In this document: one piece after another, positions 1 to 9,303 of the stretch
Position numbering within the stretch: position 1 is the stretch's first letter
Layout of the letters: each line of letters begins with the position of its first letter
Assembly: GCA_038257155.1 (NCBI GenBank)
Contig: JBBSJP010000004.1
Span: 1-64,000 of the forward strand
Direction: 5' to 3'
Source: JANJTY01 sp038257155
GTDB taxonomy: Bacteria; Pseudomonadota; Gammaproteobacteria; Xanthomonadales; Xanthomonadaceae
Length of the DNA stretch: 64,000 nucleotides
Program-made: the position numbers and the translations under genes
Notes under the pieces: model-generated
What the model was told of the DNA's origin: nothing
What the model saw: the letters and a program-made list of their open reading frames with translations, nothing else
Database searches by the model: none

Positions 1-1394
1 CTGAAGACCAGCGAAGGCGGAGCAACCGTGCCTTCGGTGACATCGCTGCTCGACAGCGCGATCGTTACGTCCGCCGTCGGTTCCGAAGTCAGCACCACCG
101 TGAAGCCCGCCGTGCCGCCGGCTTCGGTCGTGCTCAGGCCGTTGGTTGGCGTGACCATGATTGCGGCGACGTCGTCGTCGATGTTGGTCGCGGTGACATC
201 GGCAGCGTCAATGCCGTTGTAGTCCGCGTCGGCACTTGTCGCGGCCGCCGTGACGATGGTGTAGCCGATGTCGCCGTCGGTGAGTGCATCGTCCACACCT
301 GTCACCGTCACCGCTTGTGGGACATCCCAGTTCGCTGCGCTGAACACCAGCGAGCTTGGGGCAACGGTGCCTTCGCTGATATCGCTGCTCGACAGCGCGA
401 CGCTGACGTCCGCCGTCGGTGGCGATGACAATATCACCGTGAAGACGGCGGTGCCGCCGGCTTCGGTCGTGGTCAGGCCGCTGATCGGCGTGACCACAAT
501 ATCCTTGGCGATGAAGCACAACTGCGCCGAACCGTCGCCCTGCACGACATCCAGTGCGACGCTGCCGCCGTTGACGCCACCGATATAGGACGATCCGCCG
601 CCGCCACCGCCGCCTGGCGTCGTGTCCGACCCGTTGCCGCCCGATCCGCCGCCGTAATACCCGCCGCCGCCGCCACCACCGCCGCCTGTTCCATTGTTGA
701 AAGCGACGAGATTCCCCGAGCCGCCCTGGCCAAACGTTCCGTCCTCGCCGATGAACCAGGTAGCCCGCAGGCAATTGGTACTCCCTGCATAGGCACCGGC
801 GAGACCTCCCAATGCGAGCGTCCCGGGCTGGCCACCGGCACCGCCGCCACCGCCGCAATTGCAGGCGACACTCGATCCGTCTCCGCCGGCCAGTGCGCCA
901 CCATCGCCAGCCGGCGAAGCGGGCTGGCAGCCTTGCCACACGCCGATGTGCCCGCCGCCACCACCGCCGCCTGCGACGAGCACGCGGTCGTTAAGGCCTA
1001 GAGCGCCGCTGCGCACATCGGTGGCGCCACCACCGTTGCCGGCAAATCCTTGTGGAAATGGACCTGACTCGTTATTGCCATTGGTGCCGCCTGCGCCGCC
1101 ACCGTTGAAGCCGTTCTGGCCGCCGACGAAGATCGCCAGCGTTTCGCCAGGGGTGACAGGCAAGTCACCGAAGACCCAAGCGCCTCGGCCGCCGATGCCG
1201 CCGCTGGCCGCACTGGCGCCCTGCGCGCCGAAGGCGCTGATTGAAACGACCGAAACGCCGCTTGGCACGACGAAATCCTGCTGTGCGCCGGTGAATGCAA
1301 AATCGACGCACTGCTGAGCAGTCGCAGTCGATGACAGGGATGACGCGGCGAACACGAGCGCGAGCACCGAAGCGGCCATTCGGAACTGAGACAT
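1..1394 (-). CDS. Glycine-rich, Calx-beta-like repeat surface protein (3' end outside window)
   Basis: The reading frame opens at ATG 1394 and runs off the left edge, so about 464 N-terminal residues are visible and the C-terminus is missing. It begins with a Sec signal peptide that probably ends at ATA-QQ near residue 27. Residues about 50-270 form a glycine-rich domain with runs of six to eight glycines and several Cys. From about residue 298 come repeats of about 113 residues starting near TPISGLTTTEAGGTA and resembling Calx-beta or similar beta-sandwich adhesin repeats. One full copy and the start of a second are visible, and the copies are also alike at DNA level (period about 339 bp). 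A GGGG ribosome-binding site lies 7 bases upstream. The likely role is an exported or surface structural protein; no enzyme motif is seen. Whether it ends in the GFE motif found in neighbours cannot be told from this window. Confidence 0.8.
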   Translation of the reverse strand, partial: MSQFRMAASVLALVFAASSLSSTATAQQCVDFAFTGAQQDFVVPSGVSVVSISAFGAQGASAASGGIGGRGAWVFGDLPVTPGETLAIFVGGQNGFNGGGAGGTNGNNESGPFPQGFAGNGGGATDVRSGALGLNDRVLVAGGGGGGGHIGVWQGCQPASPAGDGGALAGGDGSSVACNCGGGGGAGGQPGTLALGGLAGAYAGSTNCLRATWFIGEDGTFGQGGSGNLVAFNNGTGGGGGGGGGYYGGGSGGNGSDTTPGGGGGGGSSYIGGVNGGSVALDVVQGDGSAQLCFIAKDIVVTPISGLTTTEAGGTAVFTVILSSPPTADVSVALSSSDISEGTVAPSSLVFSAANWDVPQAVTVTGVDDALTDGDIGYTIVTAAATSADADYNGIDAADVTATNIDDDVAAIMVTPTNGLSTTEAGGTAGFTVVLTSEPTADVTIALSSSDVTEGTVAPPSLVF

Positions 1395-1894
1395 TTGCGA
1401 TCCCCAAAGAATTGAACCCCAGGGCGATTGTGTCAGCAATTCCCACGGCATACCAAGCTGTTGTTGCTGATACTGCTGTTGTTGCAACCGTCGCATGAGT
1501 CTTTCCAATGCGTCAGGAATCTGCAAAAACCGGGGTCGAAGCATGTGTTCCCGCCGGGTGTCCATTCCGGGCGGCCTTCGAGGCCCGCCTTAGGTGACCC
1601 TTCCCGCTGGTTTGGCCTCGATGGCAGCCTGTAGGCGCGGGCTACCCAGCGCTTGTTGGCGTAGCAGCTGCTCTCGTACGCCAGCAAGAATCGGGAAGAC
1701 GTGACGGGCGCGCGTCGAGATCCAGTCCGAATCGAGAGAACTCCGCACAACGTCTTGGCGTCAAGGGCGATTTCCTGGCCTGCATCCGCAGAAACGGACC
1801 TTTGGTCGTATGCTGAGCCGGCCGTTTCTTGCCGTTCCGGAGGCGGCGGGAGAAAGCAAGCTGCCGGGTCACCATCTCGTTTGGAGAAGCCGAA
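1395..1894. other. Divergent intergenic region
   Basis: This 500-base gap separates two divergent genes for exported proteins, so it should hold both promoters. I could not pick a convincing -35/-10 pair. A small GC hairpin (GGCCT, loop TCG, AGGCC) lies at 1573-1585. No credible gene is present. Confidence 0.4.
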
Positions 1895-3499
1895 ATGAAC
1901 CTCCGCCCCCTTCTGCCAGCACTGCTCGCCGCCATAGCAATTTCCTCCCCGAGCGCGGCAGCCATCGGAGTTGGCGACAAGGGCCATCCCGTCGTGAACG
2001 CCGTGGGCGAGGGGCCGGATGGCGACGACAACGGCGAGAGTCACCTCTGCACCGGCATCGGTCCGGATTTGCCGGCGGTGATCTGCGTGCGCGCCGGCGC
2101 AGCGGTCGGCGGCAACGGCACGGCAGCGGCGCCGCTGGCGTCGATCAATGCCGCCATCGCCGCCGCGAAGGCCGGCGACATCGTGCAGGTTGCGGCGGGC
2201 ACCTATGCCGAGAACGTCGCGCTGGGCGCGTTCAACAATCCGAGCGGCAAACACCTGACCCTGCTCGGCGGTTTCGATTCCGCCTTCAGCCTGCGCGACG
2301 CCGGCCAGCATGTGTCGATCGTCGATGGCGGCTTGGCGAATCCGGCGGTGCAGCTGCACGTTGACTCGGCGCAGACGACCACGCTCGATGGGTTCGAGAT
2401 CACCGGCGGCGTAGGGCTCGGTATTTCGTTCAAGGATGGATACGGCCATGGCGGCGGCGTGCATGCCGTGCTCGACGGCGACGGAACGCTGGTCATCTCG
2501 CACAACCATGTGCACGGCAACCGCAGCGCCGATCACACCCAGTCCGACACCCGCGGCGGCGGCATCCATGCTCACAGCCAGAATTTCGGTGGCGCGACGG
2601 GCACGATACGCATCGAGCACAACCGCGTGGTCGACAATCTTGCGGGAAAGGGCGCCGGCATCAACGTCAGTGGTCGCCACGCCAGCCTGCTGCGCAACCT
2701 GGTCGCCGACAACATCACGCATGGCGACCACGGTGGCGGCATCTATGTGTCCACCGGTACCACCAGCGTGCGCGGCAACGTGATCCGTTCCAACGTGGTC
2801 GGTGCCACGGCTGGCTATGGCTGGGGCGGCGGCATCCTCATCGCCGGGGCCGGCGCCGATCTCGAGGGCAATCTGATCACCGACAACTACACACCCAGCG
2901 AAGGCTCCGGTGTGTTCTGGGACGAAGGCGCGGTCGGCACGATGAAGAATGATCTGATCGTCGGCAACGGGTGCCCGATCGACAATCGCCTGGCTTCCGC
3001 GCTGTATGTCGACGGTGGGCCGGGCGGACCCTCGTCGGTGGCGATCGAGAACCTAACGGTCGCGGATAACCTGTGTCCCGATGCCGATCCGGGCGCCGTA
3101 GTGCTGATCGAAGACGGCTCGGCGATCTCGATCCGCAATTCGATCTTCTGGAACAACACGGGCGAAGGCTTCGCCACGCTGACCGGCGGCACCTACACGA
3201 TCACGCATTCGATCTCCGCCGAAATCGGCAGCGGCAATTTTCTCGCCGATCCGTTGTTCGCCGACGCGCCCGACGACTACCACCTGCGTTCCGAGTACGG
3301 CCGCTACACCCCCGGCGGCTGGGTGATCGACGCCGCAACCAGCCCCGCGATCGACGCCGGTGATCCGACCTCGGACTATTCGCAGGAGTCGCAACCGAAC
3401 GGCAGCCGCATCAACCTCGGCGCCTATGGCAATACGGCCGAGGCCAGTCGAAGCTTTGGCACTGGTGACGGCGTGTTCGCGGACGGCTTCGAACCGTAG
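1895..3499 (+). CDS. Exported right-handed beta-helix protein with C-terminal GFE motif
   Basis: This 534-residue protein starts at ATG 1895, preceded by GGAG at 1883-1886; the frame is open further upstream but without a signal peptide. A Sec signal (MNLRPLLPALLAAIAISS) is followed by a DUF1565/pectate-lyase-like opening (GNGTAAAPLASINAAIAAAK, then GTYAENV) and many short Asn/Gly-rich beta-helix rungs such as NHVHGNRS, NRVVDNLAG and NLITDNYTP. The C-terminal part (DPLFAD, then SPAIDAGDP, then LGAYGN) is typical of the choice-of-anchor Q type of parallel beta-helix protein. It ends in VFADGFEP, one of ten GFE motifs in the window. No catalytic residues for a polysaccharide lyase could be assigned, so the substrate is unknown. 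Divergent from the glycine-rich gene. Confidence 0.85.
   Translation: MNLRPLLPALLAAIAISSPSAAAIGVGDKGHPVVNAVGEGPDGDDNGESHLCTGIGPDLPAVICVRAGAAVGGNGTAAAPLASINAAIAAAKAGDIVQVAAGTYAENVALGAFNNPSGKHLTLLGGFDSAFSLRDAGQHVSIVDGGLANPAVQLHVDSAQTTTLDGFEITGGVGLGISFKDGYGHGGGVHAVLDGDGTLVISHNHVHGNRSADHTQSDTRGGGIHAHSQNFGGATGTIRIEHNRVVDNLAGKGAGINVSGRHASLLRNLVADNITHGDHGGGIYVSTGTTSVRGNVIRSNVVGATAGYGWGGGILIAGAGADLEGNLITDNYTPSEGSGVFWDEGAVGTMKNDLIVGNGCPIDNRLASALYVDGGPGGPSSVAIENLTVADNLCPDADPGAVVLIEDGSAISIRNSIFWNNTGEGFATLTGGTYTITHSISAEIGSGNFLADPLFADAPDDYHLRSEYGRYTPGGWVIDAATSPAIDAGDPTSDYSQESQPNGSRINLGAYGNTAEASRSFGTGDGVFADGFEP
3473..3493 (+). other. GFE motif copy (C-terminal, VFADGFE)
   Basis: This codes for VFADGFE, followed by one Pro and the stop. 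It matches the consensus [IVL]-[FL]-x-[DNS]-G-F-E shared with eight other exported proteins in the window. Confidence 0.7.
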
Positions 3500-3635
3500 C
3501 CACACTCTCAGCCTTCAATAAGCCAGGTACCCGGTGCCTGCCGATGCTCACAACCGCCTGACCGGTGTCGATCAGGGCTTCGACGTTTCCGCGTGTAGCT
3601 TGCAGGTGCGGACACTCATCATTTGCTACTGCCAG

Positions 3636-3657
3636 AAAACGGAGTCAGAGTGCCTTC
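3636..3657 (+). repeat. GGGGTCAGA-type intergenic motif, copy A
   Basis: The sequence AAAACGGAGTCAGAGTGCC resembles the copy at 4082-4103, and shorter relatives occur near 14024-14050 and 43532-43550. It is probably a relic of a dispersed repeat; only short similarity is visible. Confidence 0.35.
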
Positions 3658-3699
3658 TTCCAGCGGTTCAATGAACTTTTCTTCTCATGGGGTCTATGC

Positions 3700-4050
3700 A
3701 TGGAAAACAACATCAAGGTAGCGAGGGTACATCGGTCGTTGTCCTGGCTGTATTGGGTTCTTTCAGTTCCGTTTTTTGCCCTGCTTGCGTTTGCCTGGAT
3801 GCGGGACGCCCCGCCGAACTTGCTTGTGGTTTCGTTTGCGCTTCCGTTTGCAGCCATCGGAATGGGCGCTATACATCATCTCGTTGCCAATGCTGCTCGC
3901 CTGGGTAAGCCGGGGGCTCGATTGGCATCCTTGGCGTTGGGTACTCTGATGCTGTTCAGTTTCCCGATTGGCACAATTATTGGCGTCTATCTCTTGGTCA
4001 TCACCGCCAACTGGAATATCCAGCAAGCGTCGCCCAAGGTGGCCGCGTGA
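3700..4050 (+). CDS. Small membrane protein, unknown function
   Basis: This 116-residue protein starts at ATG 3700; the frame extends back to 3565 but that part looks non-coding. It has about three hydrophobic segments (LYWVLSVPFFALLAFAW, LLVVSFALPFAAIGMGAI and LFSFPIGTIIGVYLLVITAN). The pattern resembles small uncharacterised DUF-type membrane proteins with a late YLLVI segment. The ribosome-binding site is weak. It sits alone between AAAACGGAGTCAGAG at 3636-3650 and AAAACAGGGGTCAGA at 4082-4096, two related intergenic motifs in the same orientation. No function can be assigned. Confidence 0.6.
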   Translation: MENNIKVARVHRSLSWLYWVLSVPFFALLAFAWMRDAPPNLLVVSFALPFAAIGMGAIHHLVANAARLGKPGARLASLALGTLMLFSFPIGTIIGVYLLVITANWNIQQASPKVAA

Positions 4051-4081
4051 CCAAGAAGGCATGGGGTCTGAATCTTCGGAC

Positions 4082-4103
4082 AAAACAGGGGTCAGATTGC
4101 CTC
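4082..4103 (+). repeat. GGGGTCAGA-type intergenic motif, copy B
   Basis: The sequence AAAACAGGGGTCAGATTGCC lies downstream of the small membrane gene, in the same orientation as copy A. GGGGTCTGAATC lies just upstream at about 4065. Together they suggest remnants of a dispersed intergenic element. Confidence 0.35.
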
Positions 4104-4224
4104 TTGCGAAGCCAGACGAGGTAGTTGGACGAGGCCACCCATCATTTGACTGACTCCGTCCTCCCGCCGCCGACTCACGGCGAGCGATGCCAAAACTGTT
4201 TGATGGTGCGTATGAGTCAGCACA

Positions 4225-6006
4225 CTAGAGAAGCCTCAACCAGGTGGCGACCCCGTTGTTCAAGGCATGCAGCAGAATCGCTGGCCCGAGCGAGCGGGTT
4301 CGCTTGACCAGCCAGCCGGCCATGAGTCCGAGGGCGAAGTAGTACGGGAAACGCGGAGCGTCGTCGTGGATGGCGGCGAACAGCAAAGCTTGCAAAGCGT
4401 TGGCCCATCCGAAACCGATGTGTCGAGCCAGCCCGCCGAGCAGCAGTCCGCGAAAAGTGATTTCCTCCAGCGTCGGAATCAGCAGCGCGATCAGCAGCAG
4501 CGTCAAGACCGGCCCCCAAGTTTCCGCGCCGATTCGAACCATTGCGTCCACGCTGCGAGTTTGCAGGGTTTCGGCGCCGCCAGCTTGGCTGTTGATGGAG
4601 GCCAGGAACATTCCAATCGCCAGCAATGCCAACCAGTAGGCGAGTACCCACCCGATTACCCGCAGGTCGCTTGGCTGCCCCACCAACTGACGCGTGCCCA
4701 TGCGCCGTGCGACGAGCAGAACGCACCCAAGCGTCAGCGCCGTGCCCCACAAGGTGAAGCGCAAGAAGTCGGGAGAATTGGGAGCGGTGTCGGACCAGAC
4801 AAGGTTCATGAACACCTCCGGTTCGATCGCCGCGCCGACGATCATCGGCACGATCAGGATCATGGCTAGCCCCAGCCACGCATGTCGAAGACCGACGCTG
4901 TCAAACAGGGGCGGCGGGACATCGCCGCGCGCGCGGCGAGCGAGGCCGCGATAGTGCGCAGGTAGCAACACAATTCCCGGCAAGAGCGCGACGAGCGCGA
5001 GAATCAGCACGCAAAACAGCGCAGCGAGGCCCATCGAGGGCTGCAGGATGCTTGTGGGTGAGTGAGCCAGCAGCGTGAAGAAGCGCGAGAGATTGGCTTG
5101 CAGTTCTTCGATGTTGGTCAGGTCGACCAGGCTTGCTGCGCTTGCATGGTCCTTCGAGGCGAGCGCCAGGTCGAAACGGGCCTGGGTCGCGACCTCGATC
5201 TCGCTGTCGGATTCTCCGATCGCGCGCGAGGCAGCCTCCACGTCTCCGGCGTGCAGGTGCACGCGTCCCTCGAGCACCTTGTCAATCTCGAATGCCGCGT
5301 GCTCATAGCGGCGCAGTTCCGTCTTCGCCACGGAAGGGTCTGGTAGCTCGAGCGCGACCTCGATGCGGTTGCTGGCGTCCCACAGATTCTCGCTCGGCGG
5401 CAGTTCCCGCAGCAGGCGCGCGGCTTCGTCGAACTGTCTGTTTGAAACGAGGTGGCCCATTGCCTTGGTTGCGCGCGACATGTCGCCGAGCTGTGTCGCC
5501 TGCAACGCCAGTTCGCCGGCGCGCCGCGTGTCGTCTTCGTATTCGTGCAGTTGCGACAGATGCGCCAGCAGCCGTCCACGCATCGCTGCGGGCCATTCCG
5601 ATGCATGCTGCAGCAGTGCTTCCCCTTCTACGATGCCTTCTTCGCCCCACAGCCGTTCGACGCGGAAAAGTTGTGCTTCGGGTGCGGCGGCGTGATCTCG
5701 CGTGAGCCGTTCCAGACAGACGGCGAGATCCTCCGATAGCGATTCGGCCCAGGCGTCATACGAATCGTCGCTGAGGGAATTGATGAACTCGCATCGCTTG
5801 GTCGCAAGCGCCGCGTCGCCCGGCGCCGCGTCGATGGCCGTATCGAACCGACGCAACACCTCACGGTATGCCTGGGTTCTTCCCGCGTCGACGGCATCTA
5901 TCCCGTCTTCGACGCTGGGCAACGTATCAAGAGACGACGCAAGTGCGGCACCGGATGCGAGCCCCGCGAAGGCGACGAATGTCCGCAGCCAGAAACACAA
6001 TTCCAT
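4225..6006 (-). CDS. CPBP family intramembrane metalloprotease with N-terminal helical domain
   Basis: This 593-residue protein starts at ATG 6006, chosen because it begins with a signal-like segment (MELCFWLRTFVAFAGLASGA) with GGGG upstream. Residues about 25-310 are Glu/Ala-rich and look like TPR-type helical pairs. Residues about 320-593 hold multiple membrane segments and the CPBP (CAAX protease and bacteriocin-processing, formerly Abi) signature. The signature comprises EEITFR at 514-519, FAAIH at 543-547 and HALNN at 580-584, which supply the conserved Glu-Glu, His and His/Asn residues. The family cleaves or processes membrane-embedded or lipidated substrates; the target here is unknown. 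The soluble N-terminal domain could select substrates, which is inference. The gene is followed on the same strand by nothing close. Confidence 0.85.
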   Translation of the reverse strand: MELCFWLRTFVAFAGLASGAALASSLDTLPSVEDGIDAVDAGRTQAYREVLRRFDTAIDAAPGDAALATKRCEFINSLSDDSYDAWAESLSEDLAVCLERLTRDHAAAPEAQLFRVERLWGEEGIVEGEALLQHASEWPAAMRGRLLAHLSQLHEYEDDTRRAGELALQATQLGDMSRATKAMGHLVSNRQFDEAARLLRELPPSENLWDASNRIEVALELPDPSVAKTELRRYEHAAFEIDKVLEGRVHLHAGDVEAASRAIGESDSEIEVATQARFDLALASKDHASAASLVDLTNIEELQANLSRFFTLLAHSPTSILQPSMGLAALFCVLILALVALLPGIVLLPAHYRGLARRARGDVPPPLFDSVGLRHAWLGLAMILIVPMIVGAAIEPEVFMNLVWSDTAPNSPDFLRFTLWGTALTLGCVLLVARRMGTRQLVGQPSDLRVIGWVLAYWLALLAIGMFLASINSQAGGAETLQTRSVDAMVRIGAETWGPVLTLLLIALLIPTLEEITFRGLLLGGLARHIGFGWANALQALLFAAIHDDAPRFPYYFALGLMAGWLVKRTRSLGPAILLHALNNGVATWLRLL

Positions 6007-6149
6007 CGATGGCCCCTGCTTGCATGTGTCCGATGATGTTGGAACGGACCAAGCAGAACGTGTGCCCGGTGCTGAGAAAACAGGGGCGAGAGTACTACCT
6101 TCGATCATCTCGCGCCGTTGATTGTGCTCGGACACCTGTCTCGATCACC

Positions 6150-7805
6150 TCACAGCGGATCCTTGTCATGCCGGGGTCGTGCCCTGCGATCACCGAGCAG
6201 CGAACTCAGCACCAGGCCTGCGCCCAGACCAGCGGCTATCACGAACATCACCAGGGCCAGCGCCGGATAGCCGAACAGTTGCCATGAGCTCGGGATGTCC
6301 ATGATCAGGGCGGCACCGACGATCATCGCGGCAGCGATCAGCCCGGCGGTGATGCGATTGGCGATCTTCTGCATGCTCTCGATCAGGTGTGCTTCCTCCA
6401 GACCGGCCACGTGTATGCGCAGACGATTGTCGGCCAGGGTTCGCAGCAGCACGGAGAGCCGCTGCGGTGCGGTGCGCATCAGCTCCTGCACGTCGACCAT
6501 ATCCATTGCCATTCGCGAAAAGTCCAGACTTTCACTGGCACGGGCGCGCAGCATCTTGTCGCGATGCCGACTCAGCGATTGCTTCATCGAAGCCTTGGCA
6601 TCCAGTGCCAGCACTACCGACTCCAGGTTCAGCAGGGTCTTGCCGAGCAGGGTGAGCTCGGCCGGTGGTCGCAGGCCACTCTCGGCACCGATGCGGATGA
6701 AGTCCATCAGCACATCACCCTCCGATTCGGACGAGACCACGCTGTTTGCATAGCGTGCAACACGCCGGCCGATCTCGCGGTTGAAGCGCTCGGGGTCGAA
6801 GTCGTCCATGCGCATGCCGAGGTGCACGAGCGTCTCTGCGGCCTGCTCGCCGCGGCCATCGGTGGTTGCCAGCAACAGCTTGAACAACTGGTCGCGCATG
6901 CGTGGTGGCACGTAACCAATCATGCCCAGATCCAGCAGCACAAGGTCGTGCTCCGCGGTCAGCATCATGTTGCCCGGGTGGGGATCGGCATGGATCAAAC
7001 CGTGCACGAAGATCTGGTCGAGATAGGCCCGCCCCAGCTCGTCGGCCAGATCGCCCAGGTCGACTTCGGTGCGCAGCACGTCGGGGATGTCGGTGACGCG
7101 GATGCCTTCGGCCAGGTCCATGGTCAGCACGCGGCGCGTGCTGCATTCCCTCACCGGAGCCGGCACGCGAATGCGCGGGTAGGGCTCCATATGTTGGCGG
7201 AACGTTTCGAGGTTGTTGGCTTCCTGCAGATAGTCGAGTTCGGAAAGCACCGTGGTGCGGAACTCATCCAGCCATTCGCGGAACCCGTAGCGACGCCCGA
7301 CGCCCGAGACCAGGCCCATCGAGGCGATCAGTCGGCTCATGGTGGCGAGATCGGCAGCCACGTGCTCAGCCAGGTCCGGACGCTGCACCTTTACCGCGAC
7401 GCGTCGGCCGCTGGGCAGAGTCGCCGCATGCACCTGTGCGAACGAGGCTGTTCCTATCGGGTTGGGATCGAGATCGCGAAAGATTTTGCGCGCCGCTCGC
7501 CCCAACTCGGCTTCGATCTGCGCCGCAACCTCGCCGTAAGGCATGGGCGCGGCCTGGTCCTGGAGACGGGAAAGTGCCGCCACATAGTCGGGTGGCACCA
7601 GATCCGGACGCGTAGACAGAAGCTGGCCGACCTTGACGAAGGTGGGGCCGAGTTTTTCCAGATCAGCAGCGAACTCGTCGGCCTCAGGCGATGAATCTTT
7701 ACCCGCCGGCTCCATGCTTCCGGTAGGCCGAAAGCGGAACAGCGGCGAACTGCGATGCTTGATCAGGAATGCCGACACAGCGGGGAGGGTTGCACCTTCG
7801 CTCAT
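6150..7805 (-). CDS. ABC1/UbiB (AarF) family atypical kinase
   Basis: This 551-residue protein starts at ATG 7805, preceded by GAGGG. Family hallmarks are in order: KVGQ at 58-61 in the N-terminal extension, an Ala-containing nucleotide loop (GTASFAQVHAA) near 118-128, the invariant Lys in VAVKVQ at 139, the ExD motif ELD at 189-191, HADPHPGN at 272-279 and LDLG at 291-294. Two C-terminal transmembrane helices follow (LIAAAMIVGAALIM and ALVMFVIAAGLGAGLVL), as in UbiB. Such proteins support ubiquinone biosynthesis and lipid transport through ATPase activity on the inner membrane. Because there are no ubi neighbours, this may be a paralogue rather than the main ubiB, so no symbol is given. A 14-bp palindrome lies 59 bases upstream. 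Confidence 0.88.
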   Translation of the reverse strand: MSEGATLPAVSAFLIKHRSSPLFRFRPTGSMEPAGKDSSPEADEFAADLEKLGPTFVKVGQLLSTRPDLVPPDYVAALSRLQDQAAPMPYGEVAAQIEAELGRAARKIFRDLDPNPIGTASFAQVHAATLPSGRRVAVKVQRPDLAEHVAADLATMSRLIASMGLVSGVGRRYGFREWLDEFRTTVLSELDYLQEANNLETFRQHMEPYPRIRVPAPVRECSTRRVLTMDLAEGIRVTDIPDVLRTEVDLGDLADELGRAYLDQIFVHGLIHADPHPGNMMLTAEHDLVLLDLGMIGYVPPRMRDQLFKLLLATTDGRGEQAAETLVHLGMRMDDFDPERFNREIGRRVARYANSVVSSESEGDVLMDFIRIGAESGLRPPAELTLLGKTLLNLESVVLALDAKASMKQSLSRHRDKMLRARASESLDFSRMAMDMVDVQELMRTAPQRLSVLLRTLADNRLRIHVAGLEEAHLIESMQKIANRITAGLIAAAMIVGAALIMDIPSSWQLFGYPALALVMFVIAAGLGAGLVLSSLLGDRRARPRHDKDPL

Positions 7806-8234
7806 GCTGCCCTCGCTTTGGACGGTACTCGAAACGACTGTACCACCTCGGCGCGGGGCCCTATGTCTGGCCAGACACATAAGGTCCACGTCCACTGATC
7901 CCTTTGTGCTTGCACGGCGGCAGTGCGACTCCCACAGGCGAACGCAGCGGAACCAAGGGCGAACGAGTCTCGTCCTGCACGGCACCGCCCGCTCAGTGCT
8001 GAATTGGCTCGAACTCGAACCCGTCGGTAAACACCCGCAATCCCGTCAACCTGCAACGCGGCTCCCGCGCCGGATCGTTACCTGCGGGGGAGCACGAGAC
8101 GCATGGCCGGACGGAACGCAGGCCACGCGCGCCGCGTTTGTCGACGGCATGTCGTTTTCCCCAGTGTCTGTCGTACTACCAGGCATCGACAACGCAAACC
8201 CCAGTCGATATCCCACTTCTGCCTGGAGATACCA
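7806..8234. other. Divergent intergenic region upstream of UbiB-like and PfpI-like genes
   Basis: The 429 bases between divergent starts contain the perfect palindrome TGTCTGGCCAGACA at 7864-7877. Apart from that I see no gene and no confident promoter. Confidence 0.4.
7864..7877. promoter_or_regulatory. 14-bp perfect palindrome, possible operator
   Basis: TGTCTGG/CCAGACA is a perfect inverted repeat located 59 bases upstream of the UbiB-like start codon. It fits a dimeric regulator site, but no regulator is identified. Confidence 0.3.
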
Positions 8235-9014
8235 ATGAATGCTTCACGCCCACGCAACCGTAACCGCACGCGTATCCTGCTGACCCTCATCGCATTCGCG
8301 GCGGCCAATACATCCATCGTCACGGCGTCCGAGCCGCTGCCGGTCTTGCTGGTGATTGCGAACCAGGATTTCAATTACGCCGACTACGTGGGCGTTCGTG
8401 CTTCGCTCGAGGCGCGTGGACTGCCGGTGATCGTGGCCGCGGGCCAGACCCACCTCGCGCAGCCCCAAGGCCTTGGCGCCGGCAATCCGGTGCAACCGGA
8501 TCTGGCACTCGCGAGCACAGCTGCTGGCGATTACTCCGCCATCGTTTTCGTGGGTGGCTGGGGCGCATCGTCCTACCAGTACGCGTTCGAAGGGACCTAC
8601 CACAACACGGCCTACCAACCGCGGCCGGAAATCACCCAGGAAGTGAACCGCGTCATCAAGGATTTCACCCTGGCGGACAAGCCAGTCGCCGCGATCTGCC
8701 ACGGGGTGAGTGTGCTGGCGTGGGCGCGCGTTGATGGCACCAGCCCGCTGCAGGGTCGGGTCGTGGTGGGCACTGCTGGTGGCTCACCCGGCTTCCGCTC
8801 GGGCAGGCTCGACTATCCGGACGCCGAGCAACCGGTGCGCTGGCAGGTGGAGCGCAACGGCGCCACCATGCTCACCTCGCGTTCGGTCGGCAATCCGCTC
8901 AGCGCGACGGATGACGTGGTGGTCGACGGCCGGATCATCACCGCGGAGAACTACGAATCCGCCGCTCGCTTCGCTGAGTTGATTGCCCAATTGGTCGCAG
9001 CCAATCCCAATTGA
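8235..9014 (+). CDS. Exported DJ-1/PfpI family protein
   Basis: This 259-residue protein starts at ATG 8235 with GGAG at 8225-8228. An N-terminal Sec signal (basic stretch PRNRNRTR, then ILLTLIAFAAANTSIVTA) is followed by a DJ-1/PfpI class I glutamine amidotransferase-like domain. Seen features are the strand PVLLVIANQDF, the elbow KPVAAICHGVSV with the nucleophile candidate Cys155 followed by His156, and the acidic/aromatic stretch FVGGWGASSYQY. Family members are peptidases, glyoxalases, amidases or chaperones, so the activity is not determined. Most DJ-1/PfpI proteins are cytoplasmic, and a signal peptide puts this one in the periplasm or outside the cell. It stands alone between divergent and convergent neighbours. 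Confidence 0.85.
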   Translation: MNASRPRNRNRTRILLTLIAFAAANTSIVTASEPLPVLLVIANQDFNYADYVGVRASLEARGLPVIVAAGQTHLAQPQGLGAGNPVQPDLALASTAAGDYSAIVFVGGWGASSYQYAFEGTYHNTAYQPRPEITQEVNRVIKDFTLADKPVAAICHGVSVLAWARVDGTSPLQGRVVVGTAGGSPGFRSGRLDYPDAEQPVRWQVERNGATMLTSRSVGNPLSATDDVVVDGRIITAENYESAARFAELIAQLVAANPN

Positions 9015-9303
9015 GCCCCGCCCCTGATTGCCCATGTGTCTCAGCCACTCATGCTCACAAACGACCTGGTGCTACACAGGCGATCAACTATTGGAATCCG
9101 ACGGAAAGAGCCCCTCACCCGAGCCTTTGGCCCACCCACCCCAACCCGCGCGCCTGCATGCGCGCGAGCGCTGGGCGACTTCGCCGCTACCAAGGGCTGT
9201 CGCCCGAACACAGGCTCGCGACGTTCGCCGCTCGAAACCCCTGCTCACCCCGCTTGCAGGAGAGGGGAAGTTGGCGGTGTAGCCTGAGCCCCTCACGGCG
9301 TGC
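9015..9303. other. Intergenic region with stem-loops
   Basis: These 289 bases lie between two convergent genes and are GC-rich with several inverted repeats. One is CGCGCG/CGCGCG at 9147-9152 and 9161-9166; another is CCTGAGC at 9283-9289 pairing with GCTCAGG at 9302-9308, which overlaps the stop of the next gene. There is no U-tract, so a classical terminator cannot be claimed. No gene is seen. Confidence 0.35.

Noticed and set aside
208..964. Two overlapping minus-strand frames rich in Arg/Gly over the glycine-rich gene
   Set aside because: They are shadows in other frames of the coding frame that starts at 1394, which has a signal peptide and recognisable repeat domains.
6387..7694. Long plus-strand frame opposite the UbiB-like gene
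   Set aside because: The minus-strand frame carries all kinase motifs.
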